Shown here in pieces: positions 1 to 11,900 of a DNA stretch of 64,000 nucleotides. Position 1 is the stretch's first letter. Each line of letters starts with the position of its first letter. Where the stretch lies: contig OZ017750.1 of NCBI GenBank assembly GCA_963969365.1, positions 1,612,001 to 1,676,000 on the forward strand. Reading direction: 5' to 3'. The DNA comes from Asterochloris sp. CNOR1. Lineage: Eukaryota; Chlorophyta; Trebouxiophyceae; Trebouxiales; Trebouxiaceae. Both the position numbers and the translations under genes were made by a program. The notes under the pieces were generated by a model. That model did no database searches and was not told the origin of the DNA. It saw only the letters and a list, made by a program, of their open reading frames with translations.

Positions 1-368
1 CTACGCACAAGATGCAGCAGTGGCGTGCAGCATGCATGGGGAGGCCCCTGTCTGTGCAGCTAGCTGGACAGGAGGCATACATGCAGGTCACAGCTGCCGC
101 CTTTGCAGTGGCCACCTTCGTCACGCCTGCCGGGGAGCCCTGCTGGCGCTTCTTGCCAGGCAGCTTGAGGGCGATCTTTAGTCCTGACTTCTGCCTGCCG
201 TCACCCTGCCCGGGGGTGCCGTGCTGGCTGGAGGGCGACCCCTGCTTCTGGGGCTCAGGGGAAAGGGGGGCATGGGACGGCTCTGCCTGCGCCGCCTTGC
301 TGCCAGCGCACTGCCCTGCCTCTGCAAGGGCTGCACTGATGCTCTGCACAGGTGCTGAGTTGGCCGGC
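1..368. other. Downstream flank of the first gene; no gene seen
   Basis: This stretch lies past the stop codon of the minus-strand coiled-coil gene. Open frames exist on both strands, but they have the Cys/Trp/Pro/Ala-rich composition that the CTG/CAG-biased DNA of this window gives in every frame, and none shows a family motif. It may hold 3' untranslated sequence. Confidence 0.4.
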
Positions 369-3300
369 TCAGTCGTCCTCTGGGGCTCCAGTGGCAGGCA
401 TGCTGCCGAACCCAACCACCGCACACGGCCGCAGTGCAGGGGAGGTGGGCGTGCAGGCCAGGGGTGCCTGGCCGGGCTCTGAGCCAGAGGCAATGCTGCA
501 CGCTGCAGGCAGCATGTCGATAGAGCCCTGAGGCTGCCTGCTGGCGCCACACAGCTTGCTGCCCTTCGGGCTTGCGCGGGGCCGCCCAAAGTAGCTACCC
601 CTGGGCCCGACTCTGTTGCTGGCACTTAGGCTCCTGAAGCCAGGAGGCAGGGTCATGCCAGAGGCGGCTGGGGCAGTGGGAGATCTGTTAGCGGCCCCAG
701 CATGTGGACCGCCGGCAGGCGTGGTCCTGGCTGGCGGCACCGGGGCCTGCCCCTGCAGTGACCCCGCACCAATCTGGGACTGCTGGTGGGGCTGCCCTGA
801 CGCAGTTTTGACCGGCTGGGCACTCTTGGTGCCTGTGCATGGCCCAGAGGGCGCGGTGCCTGCACCCCTGCTTGCCAGGTAGCCGGGTCTACGCTGGGTG
901 GTCCCCAGCGCAGCTGGCAGGCTGGCAGCACCGTCCAGCTCCATGCTGTCATGCTGCTGCTGCTGTGCAGTATTGTGCAGCGTCGAGGTTGCCGACGCTG
1001 GTGTGCCCTGGTGGGGCAGCACAGCTGCAGGCGTGCTGGCCGGCCCAGAAGGCACCGCGCCACTCCTGCTCTGCCTTGGGGACTGGGGGCCGGCTGGCAG
1101 CGATGGGACAATTGAGCTGTCTGCATCTGCCATCTCCTCATCCACTGGCTCTCTGTTGCCACAGATCAGCAGCGGCGGCGGGGCCTGCCGCCTGTCTGGC
1201 CTCTGCTGAGAAAAGGCAGCAGGCTGGGCTGCCTCCCTCCGCAGCGCCATCTGCGTGGCAGCCTCAAAGGCGTACCGGTCTGCCCTCTGAGTCTGACGCT
1301 GCAGCTCCGCCTGTAGTGGAGCCAGCGCCTGCTGAAGCTCTGCCACCTGCTCCTGGGCTGCCTGCTCCAGCAGCTCAGTCAGCTTGCTCTGAGCATCAGC
1401 CAGGTGTGACTTGTAGGCGGTCTCTTGCTGCTGCCTCTGCTTCTCCAAGGCAGCCAGGTGCTGATCCATCTGCTGCATCGGGGCCGCCTCCTGCTGCTGG
1501 TGTTCAGCAGCCTGCTTCTGCAGCCTGCTGTCAGCCGCCGCCTCCAGGCTGCGCTGGGTGCTGCGCAGCTCCTCCTGACAGGCAGCCCGCAGCTGTTCCC
1601 GCTGCTTGCGCAGGGCAGCCGCCTCGTGTTGGTCAGAGCGGTGGCGCTGCTCCTGTGCTGCAAGGATGCCCGCGCCCGTGGCCTCCCAGATGCGGCCCTT
1701 GAGCAGGGCAACCTCTTGTCGGTGGGCAGCCTCCCGCTCCTCAAGGGATTGCTGCCAGCTCTGGAGCTGCTGATGGGGGGTGGCTTGCACAGCAGCCATC
1801 TGCTCCTGATGGGCAGCCTCGTGCTGCATCAGTGCCTCCTCAGAGCCTAGCTGCTGCTCCTGCTCGTCTGTGGCGTCGGCTCTGGCAGCCGCGAGCTCGC
1901 GTGTCAGCTGGCTGACCTTCTCCTCAAGCATGGCAACCTGCCCCTGGAGCCACCGCTCACCCTCTGAATTATTGCGGGCCAGCTGGGCTGCCTCTGCCCC
2001 CAGCCCAGCCACCTCCTGCTGATGCCTGGCGGCCTGCTCTTGCAGGCGCAGCTCATCAGCACAGCGCTTTTGCTCTGCGTCTGCAAGCTGTGCCCGCAGG
2101 CTCTTAGCCTGCTCCCGAGAGGCAGCCACCTCCTGCCGCAGACGCAACCCAGCAACCTGGAGCCGCTCCTCCGCCTGTGCCACCTGCTCCCGGCTGCTGG
2201 TCAGCTGGGCCTGCACAGCACTGAGGTCTGCCTGAAGGCCCACGCGCTGCTGTTGCTCCTCTGCAGCCATCTCCTGGCTGCTGGCCAGCTGAGCACGTAG
2301 CGCAGCTGCTTCAGCTTGCATTGACTCAACCTGCAGGCAGTCAAAACGTAACAGCCTCAGCATCATGACGCCTGGCGCCTGAGTCATGCTGGGATGTGAT
2401 GAAGTCATTGGCAGCAGCTCAGGCACTGCTGGTACCGCAGTCTAGAAGAGCGCAACTCCAGTTCAGAAGAGCGCATCCAGACCTACTGTCAGCAAAGGTC
2501 CACACCCACAAGGGCACCTGAAGAGGCAGCTTTCCCTGAGCTGTACGCTGGCCTCACCTGGGCAAGAAGGGCTGCATCAGGCCCTGGTACCTCAGGCGCT
2601 CCACCCTCCTCAGTCTGCGTGGCGGCCTCCCTGCCGACCACCGCCTGCGCCTCAACCTGCATCAATTGGCACGTGACGAGTTGACGCGACATGAGTGCAG
2701 AGCGGCCTGTTGCAACTGCCCGGGCACCTGTGGGCCTGCGCACCAGGCGCGTTGCAGGCAGAGATCTGCAGCAGTACTGGCAACACCTGAGCTCACTCTA
2801 GCTTGCCCACGGGAGCATTTCGGAGGATACAGAAAGGCAGCAGTCAAGAGCATTACTGCAAGCCCAGATGTGTGACAGGCACACTCACGTCTGCTGCAAG
2901 ACAACACTGGGAGTGACCGGGATCAAACCCTCTGGGCTGTTCAGACATGTGGCACCCAGGCAAAGCCAGCCCTGACTGAGCCAATCCAGGCAGCTCACCT
3001 CAGCGGCAGGCAGGTCGTCGGCTGCACGTGCCCTGGTGGCTGCAGATGTGCCCTGATCCTCCAAGTCAACAGGAGCCGCAGTGCTGGATGCCAGCGGCCT
3101 GGGCTCCACCTGCAGCTCGCGGGATGCAGCTCATCAGTTGCAGCCGTGAAGCATAGCAGGCATCCTGCACATGAGCATCATTGAGGAGCTCTATGAGCAG
3201 CAGCTGAGGAGGGTGCATCTGCAGCCACATGGCAAACTTCCTGCTGTTGCAGAGGTCAGCAGCGCAATGTTGCTCAGAAGCTGCTGCTGAGGTTTTGCCC

Positions 3301-6300
3301 TGCCCGACCCTTGGTTCACTGCACCTGCACCCACAACCCCCAGCATAACTGCATGTTGAGGCAACAATCTTGCATGCTGCACCGCAAATGCTGCTCCCTG
3401 ATCTCAGCAGAGTTGGTGACATGGGGACCTGATCTCCCTATCACTGGTCTGAATGAAGCAGCTCACCTGAGCAACCCCCATGCCCTGCTCACCCCTGTTT
3501 GCTGCCTCTGGCTTGGAAGCTGTCAGGTCAGCTGCCTGGGCTCCGACCTCTGAGTGCAGGTCAGCCTGTACCGCCACAGGAGACTGCACACCCTCTGCTG
3601 CCGCCACTGGCGCTGGCTGTGCGTCAGCCAATGGCACCATGGGGGACGCAGCAACCTCTGCTGCGGCCCTTGGCGGCAGGGCAGCTTCTGCTGACACTGC
3701 GGCTGCCAGGCTGGCGCCCTCTCCTGCCAGGCTGGCTGTCATCGCTGGCTGTGCAGCGCCCTGATGGGTTCCTGGAGTGCTTGCCCACAGCTTTGACATT
3801 GCCTCGTGCAGGCAGTGAAGAGCGGCTTGCAACAGGCTGAGCCAAGATCTCCTGAGCCTGCACGTGGAGGTGAAGTGCAGTTGCGAGAGGGTGAGCTCTG
3901 TGTGCAGGGGGTTGCGCTGCAGGGTGTGCGTGGATCAGTCCCGATGGTGTCTCGTGCACCTTGACAACACTGCCTTACACAGCACACAGCGCAGCCTGGC
4001 TGTGACGTGAGGCTGTGACCCCATATGCTGCATAGAGGGCCGCACTACAGCAAATGGGCGCAGAGCTCTGGCCATGAGCCGAAGCCATCTTCAATGTGGC
4101 AAGGAAACATTGATTTATAGCGCTCAAGGTCAACGAGATGGAGACAGTCTGAGCAGGAGATGTGCGTCTAACACCGAGCAGATGCTGGTATCGTCAGCAT
4201 CTCCTAGCTGTTGACAAGCTATGGTGATGGTGCCTCACCCAGGTCAGGTGCAAAGGAGGCAGACTTACCTCTGGTTCCGTCACCTTGATGAAGTCAATGC
4301 CATGGAGCTTCTTCAACGCTAGCACCAGATTGCCGGCAGGGTTGATGGTCAGCACCTGCAGCCAGCAGATCGTCACCGCAGATGCGAGACCCAGCAGCAC
4401 AGCCATGCCTCAGGTGTCAGTAAATGCCTGCTGTGCACAACATTGCCTCCATAAGCATTGTAACGCCGTCAGCTTTGTGAGCTAGAGCAGCAGCCACAGC
4501 CCTCAGCTTTGGTCAGCGTGCTGCAGCAGCCACAGAGACATGTCATGCGTGCTTCATCGTTGGCTGAGTTGCACAACCCAGAGTCCAGCCAAGACTCGCC
4601 CTTCTGGATGTCCTGATGCAGCAGCTCTTTGTCGTCTGTGCACTCCTTACCTGACAGCCCTGCTCCAGCAATTTCTTAGTCTCGTTCTGGGGTGCCTTTC
4701 CCACGGCCGTTTGAGAGAGCACCCCTGGCTGCCCCTCTTGCAGCCCCCTCAAGTACTCCTGCAGGGTGGTCATCTTGGCTGCCTGTCGGTGCTTCAGCAC
4801 CACGATCCTGCAGGGGCAAGACATACTCTGAGTCTAGCAGGTCTTGGACTGCAAGGTAGCTGCTGATTGTCAATAGTCGCGCCTGCAGCACGAACAGCCA
4901 TGGACAACAGCGGAAGGTGACCACAGGGAGATCGCTGATTAGTGCCACCGCCCCCCTTAGCGCCTTCAGCTTGCAGGGGTGGGAAAGGCTGTGACACAGG
5001 GGGGAAGTAGGGGGCTGCTGAGGCAGGGAGCTTAAATACATTACACGGGTCTGGCCCAGAATCGGCTGGGCACAGATGCACGCTGCAATGTGCTTCACTA
5101 TCAACCAGCAGACTCCCTAAGCAAGTGATGGCAGAGGGCACTGGCCCGTAGCAGCTGGCTTGTATCTGGGCCTGCTGCCTGCTGTGTGGAACAGCAGACT
5201 GTATAGACGGGGAAGGCACAGGGCTCTCAGGCTGACTTGCTGGGCTCATGGACCGCAAGGGAGTGCTGAGCAGTCAGCTGCAGCTCAAAACGTCACAGCA
5301 GCTGGTTCTCACATCAGCCACCCCACTTCCAGCTTGCAGGAGGGCCCCAGTGCCAGGCTATCTATGTGATGTGGCTGCCAATGAACAAGCTGCCCCACAT
5401 TAGCAAGCAAGGGGTTTTGTCACACGCAACAATCCGCGACCAGCTGGTGCCCTCGCTTCTTGTGGGGCATAACATGAGTGCCAGGCTGCCAATGAACGCC
5501 AGGCAGGCATAGACCGACTCACTGGAGAAACCCTGCCAGCTGGTCCCGGTGCTCCTCGCTGCGCATGGCGCCCCGGCGGATTTCGGTCTTGTATGCCTCT
5601 GCAAAAGCGCTGACCTTTCTCAGCTGCTCCATTCCGTGCAGCAGCGAGGCGCAAGCCTCAGCCCTCCGTGCGGCCAATGCCTGCAGTCAGCAAATCAGCT
5701 GAGGCATGCATGCATCTCAGGAGCGCACTGAACCAGCGCCCTGCTGCATCTACCCTTGTCAATCTTGGATGTGCATGCCTGGCTACCCTCACAGCCAGCG
5801 CATGCAGACAGGGACCACCATAGGGGATGCACTACTTCATTGGAAGCATTGCACAAGCGTCCTGCTGCTGTCCAGCAGCGATGTGCAGGCCTTGCCCCCC
5901 CCCGCACTGCCAGTGCCTGCAGACAGGGACACAGTCGAGGCACAGACAAGTCCCTGCGCAGAGGGGCAAGGGTGTGGAAAAGGGGGCGTACACCTGCAGC
6001 CCACTTGTGCACAGATAGTATAGGGATAGATATGCTAGGACCACATGTCTCCGCCATACAGGAGTCAGAATGCTTGCTGCAGACATGGTGCGAGGTGAGG
6101 CTTCTGCACCTCTGAGCACATTGCTGGCTGCTGAACAGCAGGTTTCTCTAATGATGCTTGTCTGGGACCGGCAGCAGGGTGTGCAGGAAAATTCCCTCGG
6201 CAATTTACCCTAGACAGGTACCCCATGAGCCACATATAACAGCTTTTCTCCAGCAATCTCCCCATGTAGTCTAGTCTAGTCATGTTGCTATCCTGCGCTT

Positions 6301-7543
6301 GACCTCGTGCTGCAGGGCCTTGCATGTCATGATGTATGTTTGAGCTCACCAGCTTAGGTGACTGCCGTGTCAGTGTCAGATGTCATCCAAAAGAATCACT
6401 GCCCCTTTGCAAACAACGCGCATATATATATATATATATAGCCACCTGTTTCAGCAATCAGGACAGATTATGACAGACCTCTTTGCTGATCATCCCTCAA
6501 TGTTGCTCACTAATCATTTGTGTTCAGCTCTGCTTATGCATCAATCAGTGTTGCTTTGGCCTTGATCATATGAGGTGTCCGTCCCATGCCCGTTCATTGT
6601 GGCCCTGGACTTCAATGTGTACTCTCTCATTAGCAGTAGCAGTGCCTGGCACTCCAAAACTGAAGGGGAAGTCTATTTCCCCAGCAGTTCCCCAATTTAG
6701 CATTACCCCGCGCACACAGGGCCCCTGACCGGCAGGTGGCATTCTGGACTCAGCAGCCTGTATGGGCTGGCATCGACCAGGTTGCCAGTGCAGGGCCAGC
6801 TTGTCACTGCACCGTCTTTGTTCAATTCACGTCAGTCAGCAATCTGGTGGACTGCCTGTCTGCCAGTTGGCACCCCAGCACTTGCTTAGCTTCTCTCAAG
6901 GACAAGCTACGGTTGTTTCGCTGCCCCATGACGCCCGAACATTGCTCATCTCGGCCAGGACGGTGGTGGCCTGCAGGTCTGTCAGATCTGCCCCAGCGTC
7001 CAGGGAGACCACACCCCTCAGGAACTTGAAGCTGGCTGGCAGCACCTGGAAGCAGCTGGCCTCCACACGCTCCCTGGCGTGGATTATGCACAGTGGTGCA
7101 CGGGCTTCTTTCAGAGGTTCCCTGCAGCCACAGAGCACCTCACATCAGCTGCACCGCTCAAATAGGAAGCATAAATGACGGCTCATTAGTCATGCCAAGA
7201 GGAACAGGTTGCGGTAGCAAAACTAAGACGCCTTGCAATGCTGAGACGTCACCGCCACATCAAGCATGCACAGTCGGTGTCATGCCCTGATTGCAGCATG
7301 TGAGTGAACCGGGTCCCTCAGCACCATGCATACGGCAGGCTGAATGCTGCATTGCACCCAGACAAGAAATTGTGCACGGCATCATGGCACAGCTCACTGC
7401 GGCAAAAAGATTGCAAGCTTGAAGGAGTCCCCCTTGGCCTCAGTCCAGGCCAAGGGACCTTGCGAATGTTTCCACAGCGCCTGGTACAGGGCTGCTGATG
7501 ATGACCCTGCCAGGGCCCTTGACTTGTCTGCCCATCTCAAAAC
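369..7543 (-). CDS. Unrecognised multi-exon protein with a long Gln/Ala-rich coiled coil and a disordered C-terminus
   Basis: I do not recognise this protein. Exons that keep frame and have good splice signals are, in gene order, 7543-7398, 7121-6911, 5680-5523, 4807-4651 and 4355-4269. Further exons end near 3473, 2998 and 2561, and the last runs from about 2330 to the stop at 369-371. Phases agree across the first five (for example GFL-Q-IVVLKHRQ over the 5523/4807 junction). The last exon encodes several hundred residues of heptad-like Glu/Gln/Ala/Leu sequence (about 2330-1240), then a Pro/Ser/Gln/Ala-rich tail ending GAPEDD, which is probably disordered. The upstream exons look like a folded helical region. 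The true start is unknown: an open frame at 8817-8459 ends in a phase-0 donor and could be exon 1. It may be two genes, because the 5681-6910 gap is long. A cytoskeletal or scaffold role is only a guess from the coiled coil. Confidence 0.45.
5681..6910. other. Long gap (probable intron) with no convincing exon
   Basis: If the exons on both sides belong to one minus-strand gene, this is its longest intron, about 1.2 kb. It contains an AT dinucleotide run and AT-richer sequence around 6400-6700, unlike the GC-rich neighbourhood. I found no open frame here with protein-like composition. It could instead separate two genes. Confidence 0.35.
6422..6440. repeat. (AT)n microsatellite, 19 bp
   Basis: An uninterrupted alternating AT run sits in otherwise mixed sequence. 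It is the only clear dinucleotide microsatellite I saw in the window. Confidence 0.95.
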
Positions 7544-8938
7544 CTGCATTGCACCAGCTGTTGACCGAGCGGGCCTGCCTGCATTTGCACCTGCTGTGGA
7601 GGCAGGCAGGACATCAGTTTGTGACATGACATGCAGGCCTGCTCATATGACCCACCTCTGGTTCAAGTCTCAGCTGCTTCTGGGCCCCTGGCATGACTGA
7701 CTGCCTGAACACCCGGCTTGACTTTTTGTTATGTGCTGCCGTACTGCTGGCAGCTGGGTTGGCCCTGGTCATTCTGGCCTGGAGCCCTGCATGCACATAC
7801 TGAGATTAAGTTGCTGACTTTGCTGGTTCAATCACATATTTCGCCTGCTGCAGAGGAAGCCTCAGTGCATGCTCACGTTGCAGGGCCGTGGTGCCTGACA
7901 TGGCGTTGTGGAGTCAGTCAAACAGATCGACACCGCTAATCAAACGATCAGATAGTCCGGCTCAGCCTCGAGCTTTACGTGCTATCCCGGCGCTTGTAGA
8001 AGCTCGCATGAGACGCAGTCTTTAGTCAACTTTGACTGGCTGGCATGCCGTGTTGGAACGAAAGACTCTCTCTTAGGTGGGGTAAAACGTGCGAGGTAAA
8101 CAGCACCAGGTAAACTGCACCGTGGGCTGCATTATGGAGTCTGCCAGAGGTAAGGCTGCATGATCATCTGGCCAGATTGGCACAGCAAATACCAACCTTT
8201 GCCCTTGTGATCTGAGTGGACAAATTTTCACCTGAATGCTGGACGTTAGTCCATCACCGTGGCAGAGTCAGCCTTTCTGCGTTGTAGCGCTGTAGCTTTG
8301 TGCTCTTGATGAATGGGAGCACTGGCTCAGCTGGTGCATGGAGGTGAGCGCTTGCTTCCACTCAAGCACCAGGGAGGAATGGCTGAGTCGCTGTGGCCTG
8401 CAGAGACTCAGGCTCATGTGGCGCTGAATCCATCTGGGCACTCTGCAGCTGGTTTCATCACACCTGGTGCCTCTGCAGGCCGCCTCTGCAGAAGGTGGTG
8501 CTTTCAGTATTCACACTCATGAAAATCCAAGCATGTTGCTGCTCAGAGACATTGCTGGTCACTGGCATCGCCATCCTGTTTTGCGCCGCTCCTGCTGGGG
8601 AGAGCTTGTGCAAGATCTGGCTGATGACAGCTGTTTGAGTGGTGCGAGATGCCACCAGCAGACATGTGCTTGGGCTGTGCAAGCCTTTGCAGCTGGTGCT
8701 GAGAGCGGCGCCGTGTTTTTGGAGCTGTGTCAGCCAGAGGTTATGAACAGCTTGATCTGTAAGACACACATGCGCGTCCAGCAGGCCCTGCCAGACACCA
8801 CCCGCCCCGCACAGCATCTGGTCAACTTATGCACACAAGTGCTAGTGGGTCAAGTCTACAAGGCACCTCAGCCCTGCAGCTGCAGCAACTCCTGAATCCA
8901 CCTGTCACATTGCAAGGAGGCAGCAGCAGAGTCCCTGC
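7544..8938. other. Region between the coiled-coil gene and the ABC transporter; possible extra exon
   Basis: Most of this stretch shows nothing I can assign. A minus-strand open frame at 8817-8459 (119 codons) ends at a consensus-like donor (CAG|GTGTGA) in phase 0, which would join in frame to the exon beginning at 7543. It could be the first exon of the coiled-coil gene, giving a divergent pair with the ABC transporter start at 8939. Its Cys-rich composition makes this weak. Confidence 0.3.
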
Positions 8939-11900
8939 ATGACTTCCCCCTATCCAGCAAATGTTGCTGGCGTTTCTATCCCAGAAGGTGTGGTTCACCA
9001 GGCTCCCAGCACTGCTGCATGGGGAGGCATCTTTGCACTGACAGCGGCTTACAGTGGGGCACAGGGGGTCCCATCCTGCAGAAATGCAGCTGTGTGCTCG
9101 CCCAAGAGCAGGCAGCAGCTGCATTCTTCGCCGAAGGTGTTTCCTGCTGCTGCAGAGGACCCTCTCTTGGTGCCTCTCTTCCACCCTCAACTGTCCAGGC
9201 ACACGGCTGATCCAGAGACGTATGACCCAGACCTGGAGTACACCAGGCTGGTAAGCAGGCCGGGCTCCTGCTGCCAATGTTATGCAGGACCGTGATCCAC
9301 CTGATGGGGCTTAGCACCTAGCCTGTCACCTGGTCTGTAAGCACAGGGCCCATGCAGCTCATCTGTTCAGGGCTTGCACTGGGCGGTGGGTCCACTGCAA
9401 GCTCTTGAGGCCAGCCCACATGCTGATGACCTGCAGCAGGAGCTGCCTCAATGCAGCCCCAGCGTATCATCCAGAAGTGCTGTATTTCCTGAGGTGGCGG
9501 CCACAAGCAGCCACGCATGGCTTCTGCTGAAGCTAGTGCTCTCAGCACTTTCACAAGCAGCGCAAGCAGCATGCAGGTGGTGGCATCTCTGCAGGAGTGC
9601 AAGGCCAGAAGGGAGTGCGACATGATGACGTCTCTTGGGCAGGCTCATGCCCTGCAAGTGAATAGTCTCCTGCAGGCGACGCCAGCCCGCAAGCAGGAGG
9701 AGGCAGTGTGTGCAGACACGCTGATATTTGCTGCCTGCCCTGCAGGTGGGCGCTGCTCCACAGGCCTGCCAGCTGTACAGCTCACAGAAGGCTAGCATGC
9801 TGCCCAGCATCGCTCCCCATACTGCAGCTGGAGGCCGCTCTACCAGAGGTGCCTGCCCCCAGGCTGGGCCACGGATGATGTGCTCATCGCTGCAGACAAA
9901 CGCTCCCCTAAGAATTGTTTGTTTTGAGTTCAGCACCAATCTGGCGAGAGTGCAGCAGCACTTGGGTTAGACATGCCAACATGCTCCGCATGCCCTGCAG
10001 GTGGAGGCTGCCCTCCAGGAGGTGCCTGCCCATAGACGGGATCGCATGGTGGTGGTGGATGCAGGGGAGGGGAACCTTGGGGAGGGTCGCCGCCTGCAGG
10101 TCGCAGACGTGCGCCACCTCAAGAGAGACCAGCGGCGTGTCATCCTGGACAGGGTAGGTCGCGGAAGCGCCTGTGAAATACTGCTGTGGGAAGCTGCAAA
10201 GCAGCTGGAAGGAGGGCAGGGCTTGCATTGGCGCCAGGCGGCATGCAGTCAGGTAAGGCATGGCCCGTACTTCAGTGACTGCAGACTGCCCCTATGAAGG
10301 CCAGGGGCATGTCATTCTGCAGGGTAGGTCCTGGCTGAAGAGGGGCACAGCATTGGCTCTCTGGATGTTCGCTCAGTGGTCGCCATGCTGCATGGCTTGG
10401 GGCAGGGGAGCCTGCTATCGGCTGGGCTCCTCTGCTGAAGGTGCTGGCTACCTTCCTGAGCATGTCATCTTCTGAGCGCCTCGAGGAGGCAGCTTGGCTT
10501 TTGAGGCTGCAGTGTCTGCCAGAGCGTCCACTGCACTTACAATGCATGCCAGGCTGGCTGATTTTGATCTGACCTGCAGGCCCTGGGCACAACAAACCAG
10601 GACAACGAGCGCTTCCTGGAGAAGCTGCGGCAGCACATTGAGCGGTGAGTTGGGACAACCTGAACGTCATGCAGGTGTTAGTGATCGCCAGCAGTGCTGC
10701 TTCCCTCAGGGCACGGAGCACTGCAGTGTGAGGCAGGGCACTGCTGGGATTGAGATCAAGGTTTCTCTGTGAACAGGCTTGCTGACTTTGCAGGCATGGT
10801 GCTTCTCAGGGGGCAGGAACGCAAGGGCTTCTGTATTGCTCTCAGGCCAAACTCAACTGCAGGGTCGGCCTGGAGATGCCCTCTGTGGAGGTGCGCTGGC
10901 AGGACCTGACCGCGACGGCGGCCCTTTCACCCAGAAGGGGGCAGTCAGCCAGCTACATGCGAGGCTTCTTGCAGGTGTGGCGTCTTCACCAGTACCTGGG
11001 CCGCCAGCTCATGCCATGGCCACGCCAGTATGCACCAGGCATGCCTGCTGCCTGTTCCCAGTATTGGCTGTGACTTTCTCAGCTGCACTTCCTGATGGTC
11101 TTGAGCAAATCAACAGACACGCTCTGCATCAGGGATCTTTTGCTGTCAATCCTCATTCAGCAAGCGCCTGCTGTCTACTCCAGCAGCAACATGTTCCACG
11201 GCTGGTCTCAGGCAGAGTGTACCGAGCTGCACTGGACCTTGCTGCTGCACATTCCTGCCATGTGCCTTTGTCAAGGTGCACTGCACAAGAGGCGCAGCTG
11301 GTGGCAGCTTGAGCAGTGACGCCTGCCAGCCCTGGCTGCAGGGCCTTGTGCAGAAGGCAAGGGGCCTGTTGGACAGGGTGCATCTGGTGCACAGGGAGGG
11401 GCATGTGAGGCAGATCCTCAAGGGGGTCAGCGGACGGCTGCAGCCTCGCCGCATGGCCCTGCTGCTGGGCCCGCCTGGGCATGGCCGGTCTGTCCTGCTC
11501 AGGGCACTATCGGGCATGCATCAGGATGGGCTTCAGGTATTATCTGCTCTGCACCGCGCTACAGGGCCTGCCCTCCCTGACATGCAGCTTACTTAGGAGA
11601 ACAGACATATGCAAGCGGCAGATGCTGTGCACAAGTGCCACCCATACTGCCTGTTGCATGAGACTCATACAGCAACTTGATAGCACATCTGCTATACATG
11701 CATTTCTACCTGCATCACCTCTGCTTTAAGCAGTCACATCCCGGTGCTGAACAACTTTATGGCTGCAGATCAAGGCAACCGAGCTCACATACAATGGGCA
11801 CAATTTGGATGAGTTTGTGCCGCAGCGCACAGCAGCCTATATTGAGCAACATGGTCAGCTTCTTGCTTGAGTGGCTTGCTGCCGGCTACCTGCGCATCTG

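Noticed and set aside
839-1702. 287-codon plus-strand open frame opposite the coiled-coil exon
   Set aside because: The minus frame shows heptad periodicity, while the plus frame is Cys/Pro/Ala-rich with no pattern; the long open length follows from biased codon use on the other strand.
8313-8895. Plus-strand open frames just upstream of the ABC transporter start
   Set aside because: I considered them as extra N-terminal exons of the transporter, but no donor joins them in frame to the 8939 exon, and PDR proteins do not need more N-terminal sequence.
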